64,000 nucleotides of DNA from Histomonas meleagridis (GCA_020186115.1 WSYJ01000052.1:1-64000); one strand, 5' to 3'; positions 25,094 through 37,382 are shown, numbered from the stretch's first letter. The notes: a model not told the origin generated them from the sequence alone. Program-made: numbers and translations.

Positions 25094-27038
25094 ATGATTT
25101 TTGCATGTATATTATTATCAATGCATGCTGTTGGGCATGTTTCTTATACATCTGAAGATTTATGGTCAATTGACATTATAGGAAAGAACAAAACAAAAAG
25201 TCTTCTTATTAATAATTATACTGGTGATAGATATGATGAAATTGTTGATACAATAATAAAATCTACTGCATCATGGCAGATGTCACCTTTAGAAATCATT
25301 CTTACCATGACTCCAGAGCAACATATGAATCTTACTGGTTTAGATCAAAATGTAAGCTCATCGATAGCTTATGTTTTTTGGGGAACTTATCTCAAGGGTG
25401 CATATAATGATTCATGTAACTATTTCCATAGACTTGATGATACATTTTTAGGTTATTTTCTTGTCTCTAGAAATTCATTCGGTACAGGTATTTCATGGCT
25501 TCAAGTTGGTCATCCTTATAATGAGTTTCCTGGTCAAATTAAAATCAAACTTACTTTAAGACAAGGGATGAGAACCAATGAAACAGAAGAACGTGATGTC
25601 CGTAAAAGAGTTAATGAAATATTTACCACAGGTAATCTTACAGGATATGGACGTGAAAATGATCTTCATACAGATTATGAAAAATCAGTTGCAATTTGGT
25701 GGTGGATTAAAGAAAATGTTGAATATGGTTTTTCTAAAAGGATGGAAAATTCAGCATATGGTGGAATTATATTGGGCAAAGCTGTAGATCATGGCTATTC
25801 TGCTATGTCTGGTATTTTGTTACAACGAGCAGGAGTTGAAGTGCGTTGCTTAATGGGATTGTTAGCAAAGAAAAAACGATTCCATGCATGGAATTGGCTT
25901 CATATTGGGGAAGAATGGTTTGCTTACGATAGTACTTCAAGTAATGCAGGGAATTTTTTAATGGGAATTAATACAACTAATCATTTGAGTCAATACAAGT
26001 ATTCTGATGGTGAATATTGGGATTTTCCTGTTTCCACTAGTAATTATAATTATAAGTTTAATAGCTTTAGTTTTCCTAAAAATGCACCATTGTTATATCA
26101 GAAAGAAGATACAGACTCAGGTTTAATCGGAAGAAATCTTAAATGGACATTAAAGAATGGTCTTCTTACTATTAAAGGAAGAGGACCAATGAGAAATTTC
26201 GAAAATGCAACACAAGTTCCATGGAAAAACTTCTTTTATAAAATTCTAAAACTAAAGATAGAAGAAACAGTTACAACGATTGGAGATTATGCATTTTATA
26301 ATATAGACAAAATTAAGTATCAAAATTATAAAGATAAATTAGGATTCATTCAATCAATTGGCCAAAAAGCATTTTCTGATTATAATGATCATGTTAAAAC
26401 ACAAGTATCATATAAAATTATTAATTTAACATTTTTAGATGAAAATGAAAAAGAAAATTACAAAGCACAAATTGTAAATGCAAGTACACTAGATAAAATC
26501 AATGAAATATTACTAAAAGCTGAAAATAAATCAAAGGAAAACGAAAATACACAAAAAACATCAGCAAAAGATACAATCAAAAAATTGCCTTACCTTAAAA
26601 GCGATTCAGTTAAAGATTTTGAAGAAGAAATCAATAAAGCAAAAGATAAAGAATCAATTAAAGAAGTTGTTACAAAAGCACAATCAAAGAATAAAGAGCT
26701 AAAAGTAGTTTTCGAAAAGAGAGAAACAGTAAAAGAAGAAATCAAAAAGTTAGATAAATTGGGCGATATGCAAAAAGATTACATCGAAAAATTAGACAAA
26801 GCACACAATGAACAGGAATTTGACCAAATATTGCAAGATGCTAAAACAAAAAATGAAGAACGTCAAGAAGAAGAAAAATGCTGCTCAAGAAAACAAAACA
26901 AATACAATTGTTATGTCTGTAACAGTTTCTGTTTCTATAATTGTTGTTTTAGTGGCAGTAGTCATTCTTGTTCTTGTTATTCGAAAACAAAGATATCAAT
27001 CTGTTCATAAAAGTAATGAGCAATCAAGTAAAATTTAA
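25094..27038 (+). CDS. Secreted/membrane transglutaminase-like protein with BspA repeat (one frameshift)
   Basis: Start at ATG 25094 gives a signal peptide (MIFACILLSMHAVGHVSY); the longer frame begins with TTG. A transglutaminase-like core covers about residues 180-290: the His is kept in HAWN (H264) and the Asp in YDSTS (D279). The position of the nucleophilic Cys, in a G-K-A-V-x-H-G-Y context, is Asp232. It is therefore probably a non-catalytic, binding form. One or two BspA-type LRR units follow (TIGDYAFYN, SIGQKAFSD), then a long Lys/Glu-rich coiled region. The reading frame turns Cys-rich at 26873. The overlapping frame gives a membrane segment (IIVVLVAVVILVLVI) and basic tail ending at 27038, so a one-base slip in the A5 run at about 26874-26878 is likely. 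Confidence 0.75.
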
Positions 27039-27049
27039 GCTAATCCAAT

Positions 27050-27067
27050 AAAAAAAAAAAAAAAAAA
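27050..27067 (+). other. A18 tract just after the transglutaminase-like gene
   Basis: Eighteen As begin 12 bases after the stop codon, preceded by CCAAT. It may be simple slippage or a fossil of a polyadenylated, reverse-transcribed copy. The gene has no introns to test this. Confidence 0.4.
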
Positions 27068-27479
27068 CTTACTTCAAATAGCATCACTTTGAAATTTGAT
27101 TCCATTACAATAATAATTTTGGCTATTAACAATAATTCTTTTTCATTCACTTAATTAATTTAGATAATTCTGTTTGATGATTTCTATTTTTATTGACCGA
27201 AAAATTAATGTTAAAAAATGAAATAGTCACTATTATTAAATGATTCGGGAATGATAGATGCTCTAAGATCTCGGATTAGAATCAGCATCCTTTTTTACGT
27301 GGATTACAATTTTCGAAAACATTAATTTCTCGATTACCAAAATTTGTTGAATCTTCACAACTTGGTAATATGAAAATAATTGGAATTAATTATGAAATTA
27401 AATGCAAATGCCATAAATTAATAGATAAGTGTATATCAATGTTTTGTATAGAGAAAGTTACTGAATGTTTCCCACTTAA

Positions 27480-27903
27480 TGAAGAAAAACTTTTTAAGTA
27501 ATGCACTTAAAGAAGTTAATAAGAATTTAAGATGTAGAAATAATAAAACAGATGAAACGCAAAGTCTTGATAATAATGACATCGAATTAGATGTAGATAT
27601 GACGAAGATGTATATGATTTAAATGATTTGCGTGAAACAATATAACGAATAATGAAGCAACCACAGAATTTAGAGTAAAAAGGGCTCGAATTGTATAAAA
27701 GAGGTCGACTTGTGCTGAAAGAAGCGCCGAAGAAAATTAAAAAAAAAAGATGATGAAGAAAGTAACGAATCAGGTTGAGTGAATGAAATAGCAGAACATA
27801 TTAAGAAGAGAAAATTGAAACAAAAAGAACAACAAAAGAAAAGTATCGAAAGAGCATTCATTTTATTTGGAACAACCCATACAGACATTCCACCTAATGA
27901 ATA
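27480..27903 (+). pseudogene. Lys/Glu-rich gene relic of unknown identity
   Basis: Broken plus-strand frames with many stops. The last one reads HIKKRKLKQKEQQKK and then FGTTHTDIPPNE before a stop at 27903. Acid-rich stretches upstream (NNDIELDVD) suggest a charged protein. I do not recognise it. Confidence 0.3.
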
Positions 27904-30181
27904 ATTATTTAACATAACAAAACTTAATAAATCAACACTTAAATATTATTTAATTTTATTGCATTCATTAACAATAGATTCGAGACAAAATTTTGTGGGC
28001 TTAATGACTTAATATTTTAAAATGTAGAGATAAAAAATTATCATATAATAATGGATATCATATACAATGCATCTTCTTTTTTGTTTTTTTCTTTGTTTTC
28101 TATTAGTTATTTTTACAATAATGTTGTCCAAATAAATAATGCATTATAAGAAAAGTAAATGATAATATATTATTTTAAAGAAAAAATCTGAAATTCAGAA
28201 TTATTATGGTAAAAATACATTATGTGTTCAAATAGCAGAAGTAAGTATATTATATTACCTTGGGTAATACTTTTTTTATCTGTGATAATACCTTATTATG
28301 GTTTTTTTTATGGTTTTTACTAAAATTTCGATGATTTTTGTATTAAAATATTCAATCTATTTTCTTTTTTAAATGTCAATTAGATTATTTTTTAATAAAG
28401 CACATATTTTTCCGGGGTATTTTTTTTCATAATTATTTTATACAAAATATATATCATCAATACATTAATTTCAATGATTATTATTTCCTGTCTATTGGGA
28501 TTGTTTGTACATCTACATAGAGCGAAAATTCTGAATTGAATAGTTTACTCATAAATTGAATGATTTGAGAATTTCAGGCGGTTTTTCAGTGGAATCAATG
28601 GTGCGACTAATGGAAGTAAATTAATGTCATCTTTATATGCTGTTTCTCGATTTCTTTCCGATAAAAGATTTTATCACTTTCTTTCTTGCATGGAGTGAAA
28701 CAAACTACATTCATATAATAAACTCGTCTCAACTTCAATTAAAGAATCAATTTGTTATGATCTTAAATTACAAAATCTTTATGAAAGTCTTCACCACCTT
28801 AAAGCATTCTTTAAAGTTATTTAAGTGAACATTTTGGAAAAAGAGTTGTTTAATTAATCACAAGGTTTTTTCAAACAATTTGGATGATTTTTGTTCAACT
28901 TTGTTACTCAAAGATATCCTTCATACCAATAATACAATTTAATGATAAACCTTTTCATAAATTCTTCAGAAGGAGATCAATTACATAAAATCAGATTATT
29001 TGGTTTACTGTTTTCACATATTGGCATAACTCATTGATGATCCATGGTGCTTGAAGTTTTTTGTTTTTTTAAGACAGAAAGACGACATTCTTGAGCGTTA
29101 ATTCTCGAGCAACGGAAATTAATTCAAAAAGTTTCAAACACCCAGCAAAAACAACTTTTTGATAAGAAATTGTGCACAATTTCAATTTACTTTTGTTAGA
29201 GCTAATCAAATGTTTGTGTTTTTCATCGGCTAAATGCGAGAAATTTTTAAAGTCTCATTTCCATTTGCTGGGTTCTGTTCCTTGTAATTTTATAATCTTT
29301 TTGCAAAACAGAGTGCAAGCAATGACCATAATTAAAAATTATGCTCTCCAAAGAAGAGGAAAAAAAAAAAATATGAATCATATTATATTTCATGATACTA
29401 TCAATAATCTCTTTTTCACTTATGTAACCAACCAGATTTTGTAATAACAATCATAATTTCAAATGTTATTAGAGATATTCTGATAATATTATCTTACAAT
29501 TACACCAAGTAACCAAGTCGTTACACGTTACAAATCCGTTTTTCCATATTATGACAGTATCAATTGATCCAATATATCTCGTATTATCTTGCATACCTCC
29601 AATCTTCATATTTCCTTCATCATTGTGTGTTGTATGGTGCTTTGTCTTTCAACACTCTTCTTCCATTTTCATCTTGGTTGAAATATTGTCCAAATTCAAA
29701 TTTTTGTTGTGATATTGGCCATTCATCAAACTTCAACCCTTTATCGAACCCAAAAGACCATTCAAATGTTCTTCTGATCATATTTATGGATATCCAAATA
29801 TTTTGCAATCAACACGAATTACATCTTCCATTACCAATGGTATCATCACTGCACCCTTTGTTTCCTAACACATACTAAGCCACCAGCTGAGGGATGATCA
29901 TTGTTTTGTCATGTGAGCATTTATGGAAGCGATGTTGCATCGACCACTTTTTCAGAAAAAAGTACTGAATTTTTACAGTAAGGTTCTGTGTACAAAGGGA
30001 TTGAAGTCTAAGAGTTGTACACTTTTTCATGACCACCTTTTTAATTCGGATTTGAACCTTTTGTAACAAAATACATCAACCGTAAATTTCAAACAAAGTT
30101 TGTAATTTAAACAGGTATAATTTTTACAGAAGAACGACACATCACTGGCAATATGCCGAAGTCAATCGCCTTATGCGGCAT
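27904..30181. other. Intergenic DNA with only weak coding traces
   Basis: No gene supported. A minus-strand frame at 29620-29808 (MQNIWISINMIRRTFEWSFG) has a natural amino-acid mix and may be a relic; its partners on both sides are full of stops. Confidence 0.35.
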
Positions 30182-30607
30182 TTACTTGTACGGTGGACGA
30201 ATGGCAGAAAGCGACTTGAATTGACAAGAACAACACACACAACAATTATCAACAACAACTTCCCCGACAATGTGTTCAACAAGTCTTTTTCTTTCTTTAA
30301 TTTTTTCTGGATATTGGAACCTAAATCCATGCAAACACAAATGCTCAAGAGCAATGTATTCGTTTTCAAATGTTTTGCCACAAAGTAAACATTCAGTAGT
30401 AACAAAAATATCACGACATTGAGAATCATCAAATTCGCCACCATCTTCCTCCTCAATGATTACTTGGTGCTCTTATTCAGCTTCTTTTTTAGCGTCTTCT
30501 TCTGCTTGTTCTGCTTTTTTGGCTAAAAATTTATCAAGATTAAGATGATTTGAAATTTCAGTGTTGTTGTTAGAACGCACATGACAATTGTTACAATGGA
30601 GTCCGCT
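30182..30607 (-). pseudogene. REI1/ZNF622-like C2H2 zinc-finger relic
   Basis: One minus-strand frame, broken by a single TAA near 30475, starts with GLHCNNCHV, runs through a Lys/Glu/Ala-rich linker, and then has ECLLCGKTFENEYIALEHLC followed by a CVCCSCQFKSLSAIR block. This order (CxxC finger, charged linker, CLxC finger with H, then a CxxC finger with an A-x-R helix) resembles the pre-60S ribosome maturation factor REI1/ZNF622. Histidines of the first finger and the end of the last are missing. Probably a dead duplicate. Confidence 0.4.
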
Positions 30608-31574
30608 TATTATTAATAAGGGTGACAATCACGTCAGACGATCATATCATATTCATTTTCGATCAACGATAAAGACACTTTTCCCATAATAAGTCGAAAA
30701 AATTCCTTGAACACCGATTATTTAGAATTCAAATAACCGTATTTTCATTCAATATTTGAATATATGTCTATGTAAACTTATAAATATTTTTTTTACAAAC
30801 CCTAACTTCGAATTCAAAAAATTGTGAGCAAAACGATGAACTTTGACGGTTGGAGGGAGGATGTAAATCATTCAAAAAGTTCGATACATAGGAAAAGTGA
30901 AAAACACGATTAAAAATAATTGTAAAAAAATGAAAATTGTGTAGCTATCGTAAAATTCTAAAAATAACAATTTCGCAAAATTGTCTGTACCAAATTTCAA
31001 ATAAATTTATTGCAATGTTTCACATTATTAGTGGATTATTCTATTGAATTTATATTCTGATAAATCAGGTAAACAATTCTGAAAAGCTATTTTTCATAAT
31101 TTTTACAGGAACGAAATGTCTTTGACTTTGTAGATATGATTTCAAGCATTTACGCTCTGCAAATTTCAATTTAAATGAACAAAAAATGTTCGATGTGTTT
31201 CATATAAACAGATTTTTCACAAAATTTTCATGGTAACCTTATATTTTCAAGTTTTCCATCATTATATGTTTAAATTACAGAGTAAAAATTCTGCAATAAA
31301 AGAAAATTTAAAGACAAAAAATAGACACATAGATTGACATTCTATTTTAGAAAGTGAAATTGATAAATTCAAAGACAAATCAACAAAAATGGAGATAAAA
31401 GATTGAATTCAATCTTATTAATTTTCTTATTTTTAAACAAAAATATTTTTAATAAAAAAATAGAATTTATTTTACTTTTTTATCTATTTTTTTATATTAA
31501 AATTGGTTTATTTGTGAATGTGAAATGAAATTTTTTAATGGATTTAATCCACCTGTTGCTACTATTCCTAACTT
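30608..31574. other. AT-rich intergenic DNA, no gene seen
   Basis: No coding frame supported; no inverted repeat matching the far side of the transposase-like gene at 33.7 kb was found. Confidence 0.45.
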
Positions 31575-33734
31575 TCAAGTTGAGACAAATCGATTCGAAT
31601 AACTGGGTTGCGAAAATTCATCCTCAAAGAAAATGTATTCATTGTCCTGGAAAGAAAATGGGAATAAATGAATAAATGGGGAAAATACAAAATATTTTGA
31701 AAATAACTTGAGCATAGATTCAATCGAATTTCCAAAAGCATTCATTTTCTGATTTTTTTGTGGTTTGAGAATTACACCGCTTGAAGATAATCTTTTTGGA
31801 ACTTGAATATTTATCTCAAGATTTTTGCACAATTCTTCAAACACTAAATCTTGTATCAATGCCCATGCAAACACGTCAGAACGGTTATCACCATGGGATA
31901 TTCTCCTCAACTTTGAAAAAAAATGCTCAGTTAAATGTGTGCCAAATGCACCCATTGATGTTTCATTTTTTTGATATAGTTGTGGAATTAAAGATGCTAC
32001 AAGTGTAACATATTTAATACAACTTTGTTTATCCAAAATAGTAATACCAACACAATTTATAGATCTTCTCATTTGTTGGTTAAATTCTTTGACAAAATTA
32101 TTTTCGGTTTTTTCCTCTTTTTTGAGTTTATAATAATATTTCATGCAAATTGCATAAATCATAACAAAGCATAATCCTTTTTCTAAACATTCATGTCGAT
32201 TGTTAATTGTTAAATTCTCATTAAATATTGCCTCACGAAGCATGACGAATGGAAAAAGAGAAAAATAAAGATCAATTCGGTTTTGTAATCTGGAATTATA
32301 CAAATATTTAAAATCAAAAAATTCTAATGGTAAACCGTCTTCCATTTTTTTGGATTTATGAGAATCTATCGAATAATGAGGAATACCAATCTCTAAATAT
32401 AAATTTGATTGTATTGAGGGATGATCTATTGTGAAAAAACAAAATTTAGAAACCTCATTAACAAGTCGATATCTAGCACATATCAAAAGATGCAAAGGAT
32501 CGCTAAACATGAAATTGTCTTTTTCAAAAAATAAATTTCCATCAAACTCCAAATTAAAGTCATAATTTTCTAATTTTAATATATTCTTATATTTTTCTGT
32601 TAATATTTCAAAAAACTCTGTATCTCCATCAAATGCACTTCCAATTATTTTAAAATTTAAATTAAGTAAATTTTGTTTTGTTTTTTCAAATATATCTAAT
32701 ATATTGTCAGTACAATTCCCTTTTGTATCAGGAATTAATACAATCGGGAAAGATTTCATTTGTGGATTCAAAGAACACAAATAAATTGTAAATACATAAT
32801 TCTCAATTTGTAATTTATTAAATTTAACAAATAATTCAAACTGATTATTATTTTCTATACATTTGCGTGCAAACTCCTCAGGTATTTACTTTATAAATTA
32901 TAATCCATTAACGGTTCCATCAGGCAAAATACTCACATAAGATTTTAAAGAAATTGCATCCATAGACAATACAAATCTTAAATCTCGACTATTCACAAAT
33001 ATATTTTTTAGTTGATTCAAATGTTCAATTGAACCGTCAATAATATCAATTGAAATATTAAATTTTTCACGATAATTTTTACGATATCTTTGAACCGTCC
33101 TGAAACAAGGCAAATCAAATATTTGGCGCAAAATTGAATGCCAATTTTTGCCAACAAAACTAATGATTGTGAGAATATCACGAATTTGAACTGGATAATT
33201 ATTTCTTATTTTTGTGCTATTTTGAATCGAATTTTGATATAAAACATCAAATAGTTTGTTGGTTGTTGTTCTTAAAATTAATAATTCTTTTTGTTCTTTG
33301 TTTAATTCTTCGATTTGATTATTAGAATCTTTTAAATTTAATAACAATTGGTGATTTTCTTTTTTCAGTTTGCAAATTTGCATTTTCAATCGATTATAAT
33401 CGTTAAAAAAATTTTCAATGGACTGTTTTCCTTTTTGAATCGAAGATAAATTTTCCAGAAGAAATTGTTCCTCCTGTTCGATTTTGGCGTTTACTGAATT
33501 AAGATGTGTATTTGCACTTCGAAGCTGAGACACCAATAAATGTAATTTGTTGTTCTCTTGTAAAAGTGCCTGATTTTTTTGATTCAAAAAATTTAAATGT
33601 TCATTTAAACATCGAATTTCATTCAAAAGCTCATGAATTTTTGAAGCCTGACTTTCGAGAATTGAGTTTTGTTTTCTGTATATGTTTTGTACTTGAATCT
33701 TCTTTCTAGAAGCTTCCATATTGATAAAATACAA
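31575..33734 (-). pseudogene. Coiled-coil transposase-like protein with two nonsense codons
   Basis: Two long frames (33734-32898 and 32780-31575) are in the same reading frame, separated by a short stretch holding two TAA codons. The N-terminal 170 residues are a coiled coil (many L/N/Q/E heptads). A helix-turn-helix-like part with an FRTVQRYRKNYR motif follows. The catalytic-looking part has FVLSMDAISLKS, then IGSAFDGDTEFFE, then FSDPLHLLICARYRL. The spaced acidic residues and the DPLHLL-RxR block look like an RNase H-fold transposase of an uncharacterised type. I cannot name the superfamily. Terminal repeats were not found. Confidence 0.5.
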
Positions 33735-33964
33735 TTGATTTTAATTATAAGGTTATGAAAAGTGAACTTGATCGTTTTTTATTCAAATGGATTGTCACTC
33801 CCTCTGTTATGACAAAATAAATTGAATGAATTCATTTTTCAATCAACGATACTAATCGTTTTATTCTTGAATCATTTGTATTTTGTTTTAAAATGTGACT
33901 TTATTCATAATAAGCATAATATACACGTTAGCAACATACTAACAATGAAATAACATTTTTATAC

Positions 33965-34118
33965 ATGAAATATATGATGTGCACATATGAAATATATGAT
34001 GTGCACATATGAAATATATGATATGCACATATGAAATATATGATATGCACATATGAAATATATGATGTGCACATATGAAATATATGATGTGCACATATGA
34101 AATATATGATATGCACAC
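33965..34118. repeat. 22-base tandem repeat within the Merlin left arm
   Basis: Seven units of ATGAAATATATGAT plus (G/A)TGCACAT. The units differ mainly at one G/A site. The right arm (about 35600-35683) has the inverted version with fewer units. Confidence 0.85.
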
Positions 34119-34232
34119 ATGAAATAATCAACATCTTAAAAACATAAATATTATTCTACATATAAAATATTAATATCGAATACATATCATTACTATTATT
34201 TACCATTAAAATGATATTTAATTATGTGATTT

Positions 34233-35111
34233 TTATTGATATAGATTTCTCATGAAAGTGAGTATATCACTTTTGTGATTATAGCGGTAGCAAAATTCGT
34301 TAATGTAATCTTCTAAATAATTACGATCTTTGTACTTATGAATCCTTTTCCATTGCTTTACAGCACTCCGCATTGATTCAATCCTTTCAGTATGAACTTT
34401 GGTAATTGGATCAACAAAATTCTTACTATGATTTACAGTGAAATGGAAATATCTTTTTCTTTGTAAATCAATATAACCTCCCCATTGATCAGAAATCACT
34501 GTCGAGCCTACGTTTACCCATTGTCCTATACATCTTTCTAGATTTTGTTTATCTTTTTTAGGAACAATGGTAAAGTAGCATTTGCCTCATTTAATAGTTT
34601 CGCATGCTCCAAAAACCCATATTGGCATAACTTTCCTCCCTTTGTTATCTTTTATTTTGGTGAAAAGAGATTCATCAACTTGGACAATTGAGCCAAGGGG
34701 GAAATTACTCATTTCATAAATGGTTTTTAGTACTGCTTGTTCTCTGAACTTCTGATAATGATGCGAACATGCATCATCACTAATCCCTATTATCGATGCA
34801 GCTATATGAATTGGATAATCCATACAGAAGCATGCATAAACAAGGAAGAACTCATTGTCATTAATTGTTCCATTGTTTCTGGGGAGAGGATGTCAAATAG
34901 AAAGATGACAATCGCATTTTCGATTCCGACATCGGTAGAATCTTTCATGTGGATAAAATGTCATAAAACTGTTACATTTTGGGCACATTCTGAGCATATT
35001 TGGATTTTGAACGATACCATAGTAAATGGCGATTTCAATAGCAGGGACATTGTTGTGAATAAATCGCAATATTTCGTTGAAGTCCAAGCTTCCGGAATGG
35101 ATATTCATCAT
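34233..35111 (-). pseudogene. Merlin/IS1016-type transposase with two TGA codons
   Basis: A 293-codon frame from ATG 35111 (MMNIHSGSLDFNEI) is interrupted only by TGA at 34893-34895 and 34587-34589. Order of parts: an N-terminal zinc ribbon (CPKC...CRNRKCDC), a helix-turn-helix region, then a DDE core with QVDESLF, VISDQWGGY and HTERIES carrying the three acidic residues. The HFTVNHSKNFVDP stretch and the EFCYRYNHK end are typical of the ISXO2/IS1016 family. All key residues are present, so death is recent. Confidence 0.75.
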
Positions 35112-35941
35112 TAATAAAATGATATTGAACTATATACGTTATACGCAAAATAAAGTATATAACAATTTTTTTCAATATTTCTACTTTTAATTTAAAAAGA
35201 GACGTTAACATACAAATATTTGCAAATGCATGACGTTTAGACACAATTTTTGAGATAATTATATAGTTTCAAAAATTCAACAGATAAATCAATTTTGATA
35301 CATAGTTTATTCTTTCAAGTTGAAAACATAGTAAATATATTATATTTTATAAATAGATTAAAATATATCAAAATCAGAGTATGTTATTTATCCTATAGCT
35401 ACAAAACAGAAATTCGAAATAAAAAATTAAATGTGACGGTTACTTATAAATAATCGAATGATTATGATTGAAAAAGATAGCATGCCATTGAAAAAATTCA
35501 ATTCGAATTCAATTTATTCAATGATTGATATCACATTTTCATTATTCTTTTATTCCATCATATTACTAGTATGAATATGATATTTCATTGTTAATATGTG
35601 CATATCATATATTTCATATGTGCATATCATATATTTCATATGTGCACATCATATATTTCATATGTGCACATCATATATTTCATGTATAAAAATGTTATTT
35701 CATTGTTAGTATGTTGCTAACGTGTATATTATGCTTATTATGAATAAAGTCACATTTTAAAACAAAATACAAATGATTCAAGAATAAAACGATTAGTATC
35801 GTTGATTGAAAAATGAATTCATTCAATTTATTTTGTCATAACATTAATTTATTTCGGAACATTCAAAATTCATAGTTATCGTTTATTGAAAATTGAATTA
35901 ATTGAAAAATCGAGAGGTTTCCTCTAAATTGTGGAAGCCAC

Positions 35942-36424
35942 CCTCGGCATCCCCAAGAAATTTTTATTACAAAATCAAATTCATTACAATTATGTTACTT
36001 TCATTATATCCAAACAATTCGGAGGAAAGCGCAAAAAAATTTCGGAAATAATATCAATAATGATTTTGTCCAGGATTTAATTAAAACAATTAATATTTTA
36101 CCAAGAATTCCGAAAAAAAGTGCCGTCAAATTTATTGAATTTTTACCTGAAATTGAATGCATTGATGGAAACATTGAGAAGTTTATTAAATACTTCATTA
36201 ATACTTTTCATAGAAAATATTTTATCGATTATCGGAATTCTGAAGGCAAACTCAGAAGTGACATTTTGACAAATAATATAAACGAATTTAAGTACACCAG
36301 CTGTACAAAAAATTTCAGAAATAATTTGAATAATTATTCAGACAAACAAACTATTCAATTATTTCACAGAGTGGATGAAAATCGGTTCGATTTCCACTTA
36401 TTGTGTTGTTTACTTGAAAATTGA
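35942..36424 (+). pseudogene. Mutator-like (MULE) transposase fragment
   Basis: An open frame of about 160 codons without an ATG. It contains LQLCYFHYIQTIRRKA, the C-x-H-x(n)-R-K block after the DDE core of Mutator-like transposases, then FIKYFINTFHRKYFID and an ILTNNINEF block resembling the TNN-x-E motif of MULEs. It starts abruptly just after the right end of the Merlin element, so the 5' part was lost or displaced. Confidence 0.5.
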
Positions 36425-37012
36425 ATGATTTTTGAGAATTTTAGCACAGGAAACAAAAACTACAATCTTATAATATTTATGTGATATGTATTAAAAATTG
36501 TTAAATTTTTTTAAAATTAATAAGATTACACAGAAGAATCAAAGCAATGGAAAAGACGAATAAAAAATCACACAATCAGTACATATCGTCCTTAAAACGT
36601 GTTTTGAAAGAAAAATTGCCAAGGAAAGTGGTATTGTATATGTTCTTGAAGAATCATATAAATTAATATCATTACACAGAATAACAAATAATTTTTTGAA
36701 AACTTCTTTCATATTAATGAAAAGTATCAATAAATTCGAATCAGATACAAAAAACATGTGAGCAATGAATTGTGATGATAGATAATAGAAATTATCATAA
36801 GTATTAGATTTCAGAAGTTAGTTGTATCGTTTGTCTTAAGATATATAAAACATATTTAATTCTACTAAAAATATTTAGAAAATTATTTATAAGGTTACAT
36901 AGGTACATCATAATGCTTTCCGAAAATCATGATATCATCTATATATTCATTAAATTCATAAATTATGAATAATTAAATTTCAAGTACTTTATCAATGGTA
37001 GGTATATAATGC
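36425..37012. other. Intergenic DNA, no gene seen
   Basis: AT-rich, without a supported coding frame. It leads into the GC-rich palindromes. Confidence 0.5.
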
Positions 37013-37089
37013 GGTCGGGAATGATCACGAGGACTATAGGGGCCCCGCCCCCGGCGGGGCCCCTATAGTCCTCGTGATCATTCCCGACC
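37013..37089. repeat. Perfect GC-rich palindrome, 37-base arms
   Basis: Arms 37013-37049 and 37053-37089 are perfect inverted copies around a 3-base CCC loop. The inner half (GGGGCCCCGCC) is almost pure GC, in sharp contrast to the AT-rich surroundings. Confidence 0.95.
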
Positions 37090-37103
37090 TTTAGTTTTAA
37101 CCG

Positions 37104-37180
37104 GGGGGATTGAAGGGGTCTGAGGCCTCCGGAGGGGTCCGAAGGGCACCTCCGGAGGCCTCAGACCCCTTCAATCCCCC
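37104..37180. repeat. Second perfect GC-rich palindrome, 32-base arms
   Basis: Arms 37104-37135 and 37149-37180 are perfect inverted copies with a 13-base loop. The arms contain GAGGCCTCCGGAGG, itself near-palindromic. It lies 14 bases after the first palindrome. Confidence 0.95.
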
Positions 37181-37195
37181 GAGTGTGCTCGATCC

Positions 37196-37229
37196 GCTCG
37201 CAACAAAAATCAAGATGATTTTTGCGAGC
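37196..37229. repeat. Third hairpin before the Maverick left end
   Basis: GCTCGCAACAAAAATCA pairs with TGATTTTTGCGAGC with a small bulge. Together with the two GC-rich palindromes it forms a run of three stem-loops in about 220 bases, ending roughly 150 bases before the Maverick terminal repeat. Confidence 0.8.
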
Positions 37230-37382
37230 CATACAATTCGTCTGAAAATTTGAATGCGCATTCAATTTTGTAAGAACGCGAAACTTTTTCATGGGGTCGA
37301 TGGCACTTTTATGCCACTTTCCGCATAAACCTATCAAAAACCTCGTATAACCAGCACAAATTGTCCCCGGTTATTATTTAAT

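Larger units (their letters stand above)
33805..35843 (-). mobile_element. Merlin (IS1016)-type DNA transposon
   Basis: The left inverted repeat starts TGTTATGACAAAATAAATTG at 33805 and the right one ends at 35843. The arms run inward about 300 and 240 bases through a shared ATACACGTTAGCAACATACT block into a 22-base tandem repeat that has more units on the left (seven) than on the right (about four). One transposase gene, broken, lies between. No clear target duplication is visible at the edges. Confidence 0.75.

Noticed and set aside
33965-34118. CRISPR-like array
   Set aside because: Units are contiguous, without unique spacers; it is a simple tandem repeat in a transposon end.
33928-34134. 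68-residue ORF with ISYVHIIYF repeats
   Set aside because: It is the translation of the 22-base tandem repeat in the Merlin arm.
36539-36757. Minus-strand 72-residue ORF after the MULE fragment
   Set aside because: Low-complexity AT-rich translation with no relative, initiator or linkage.
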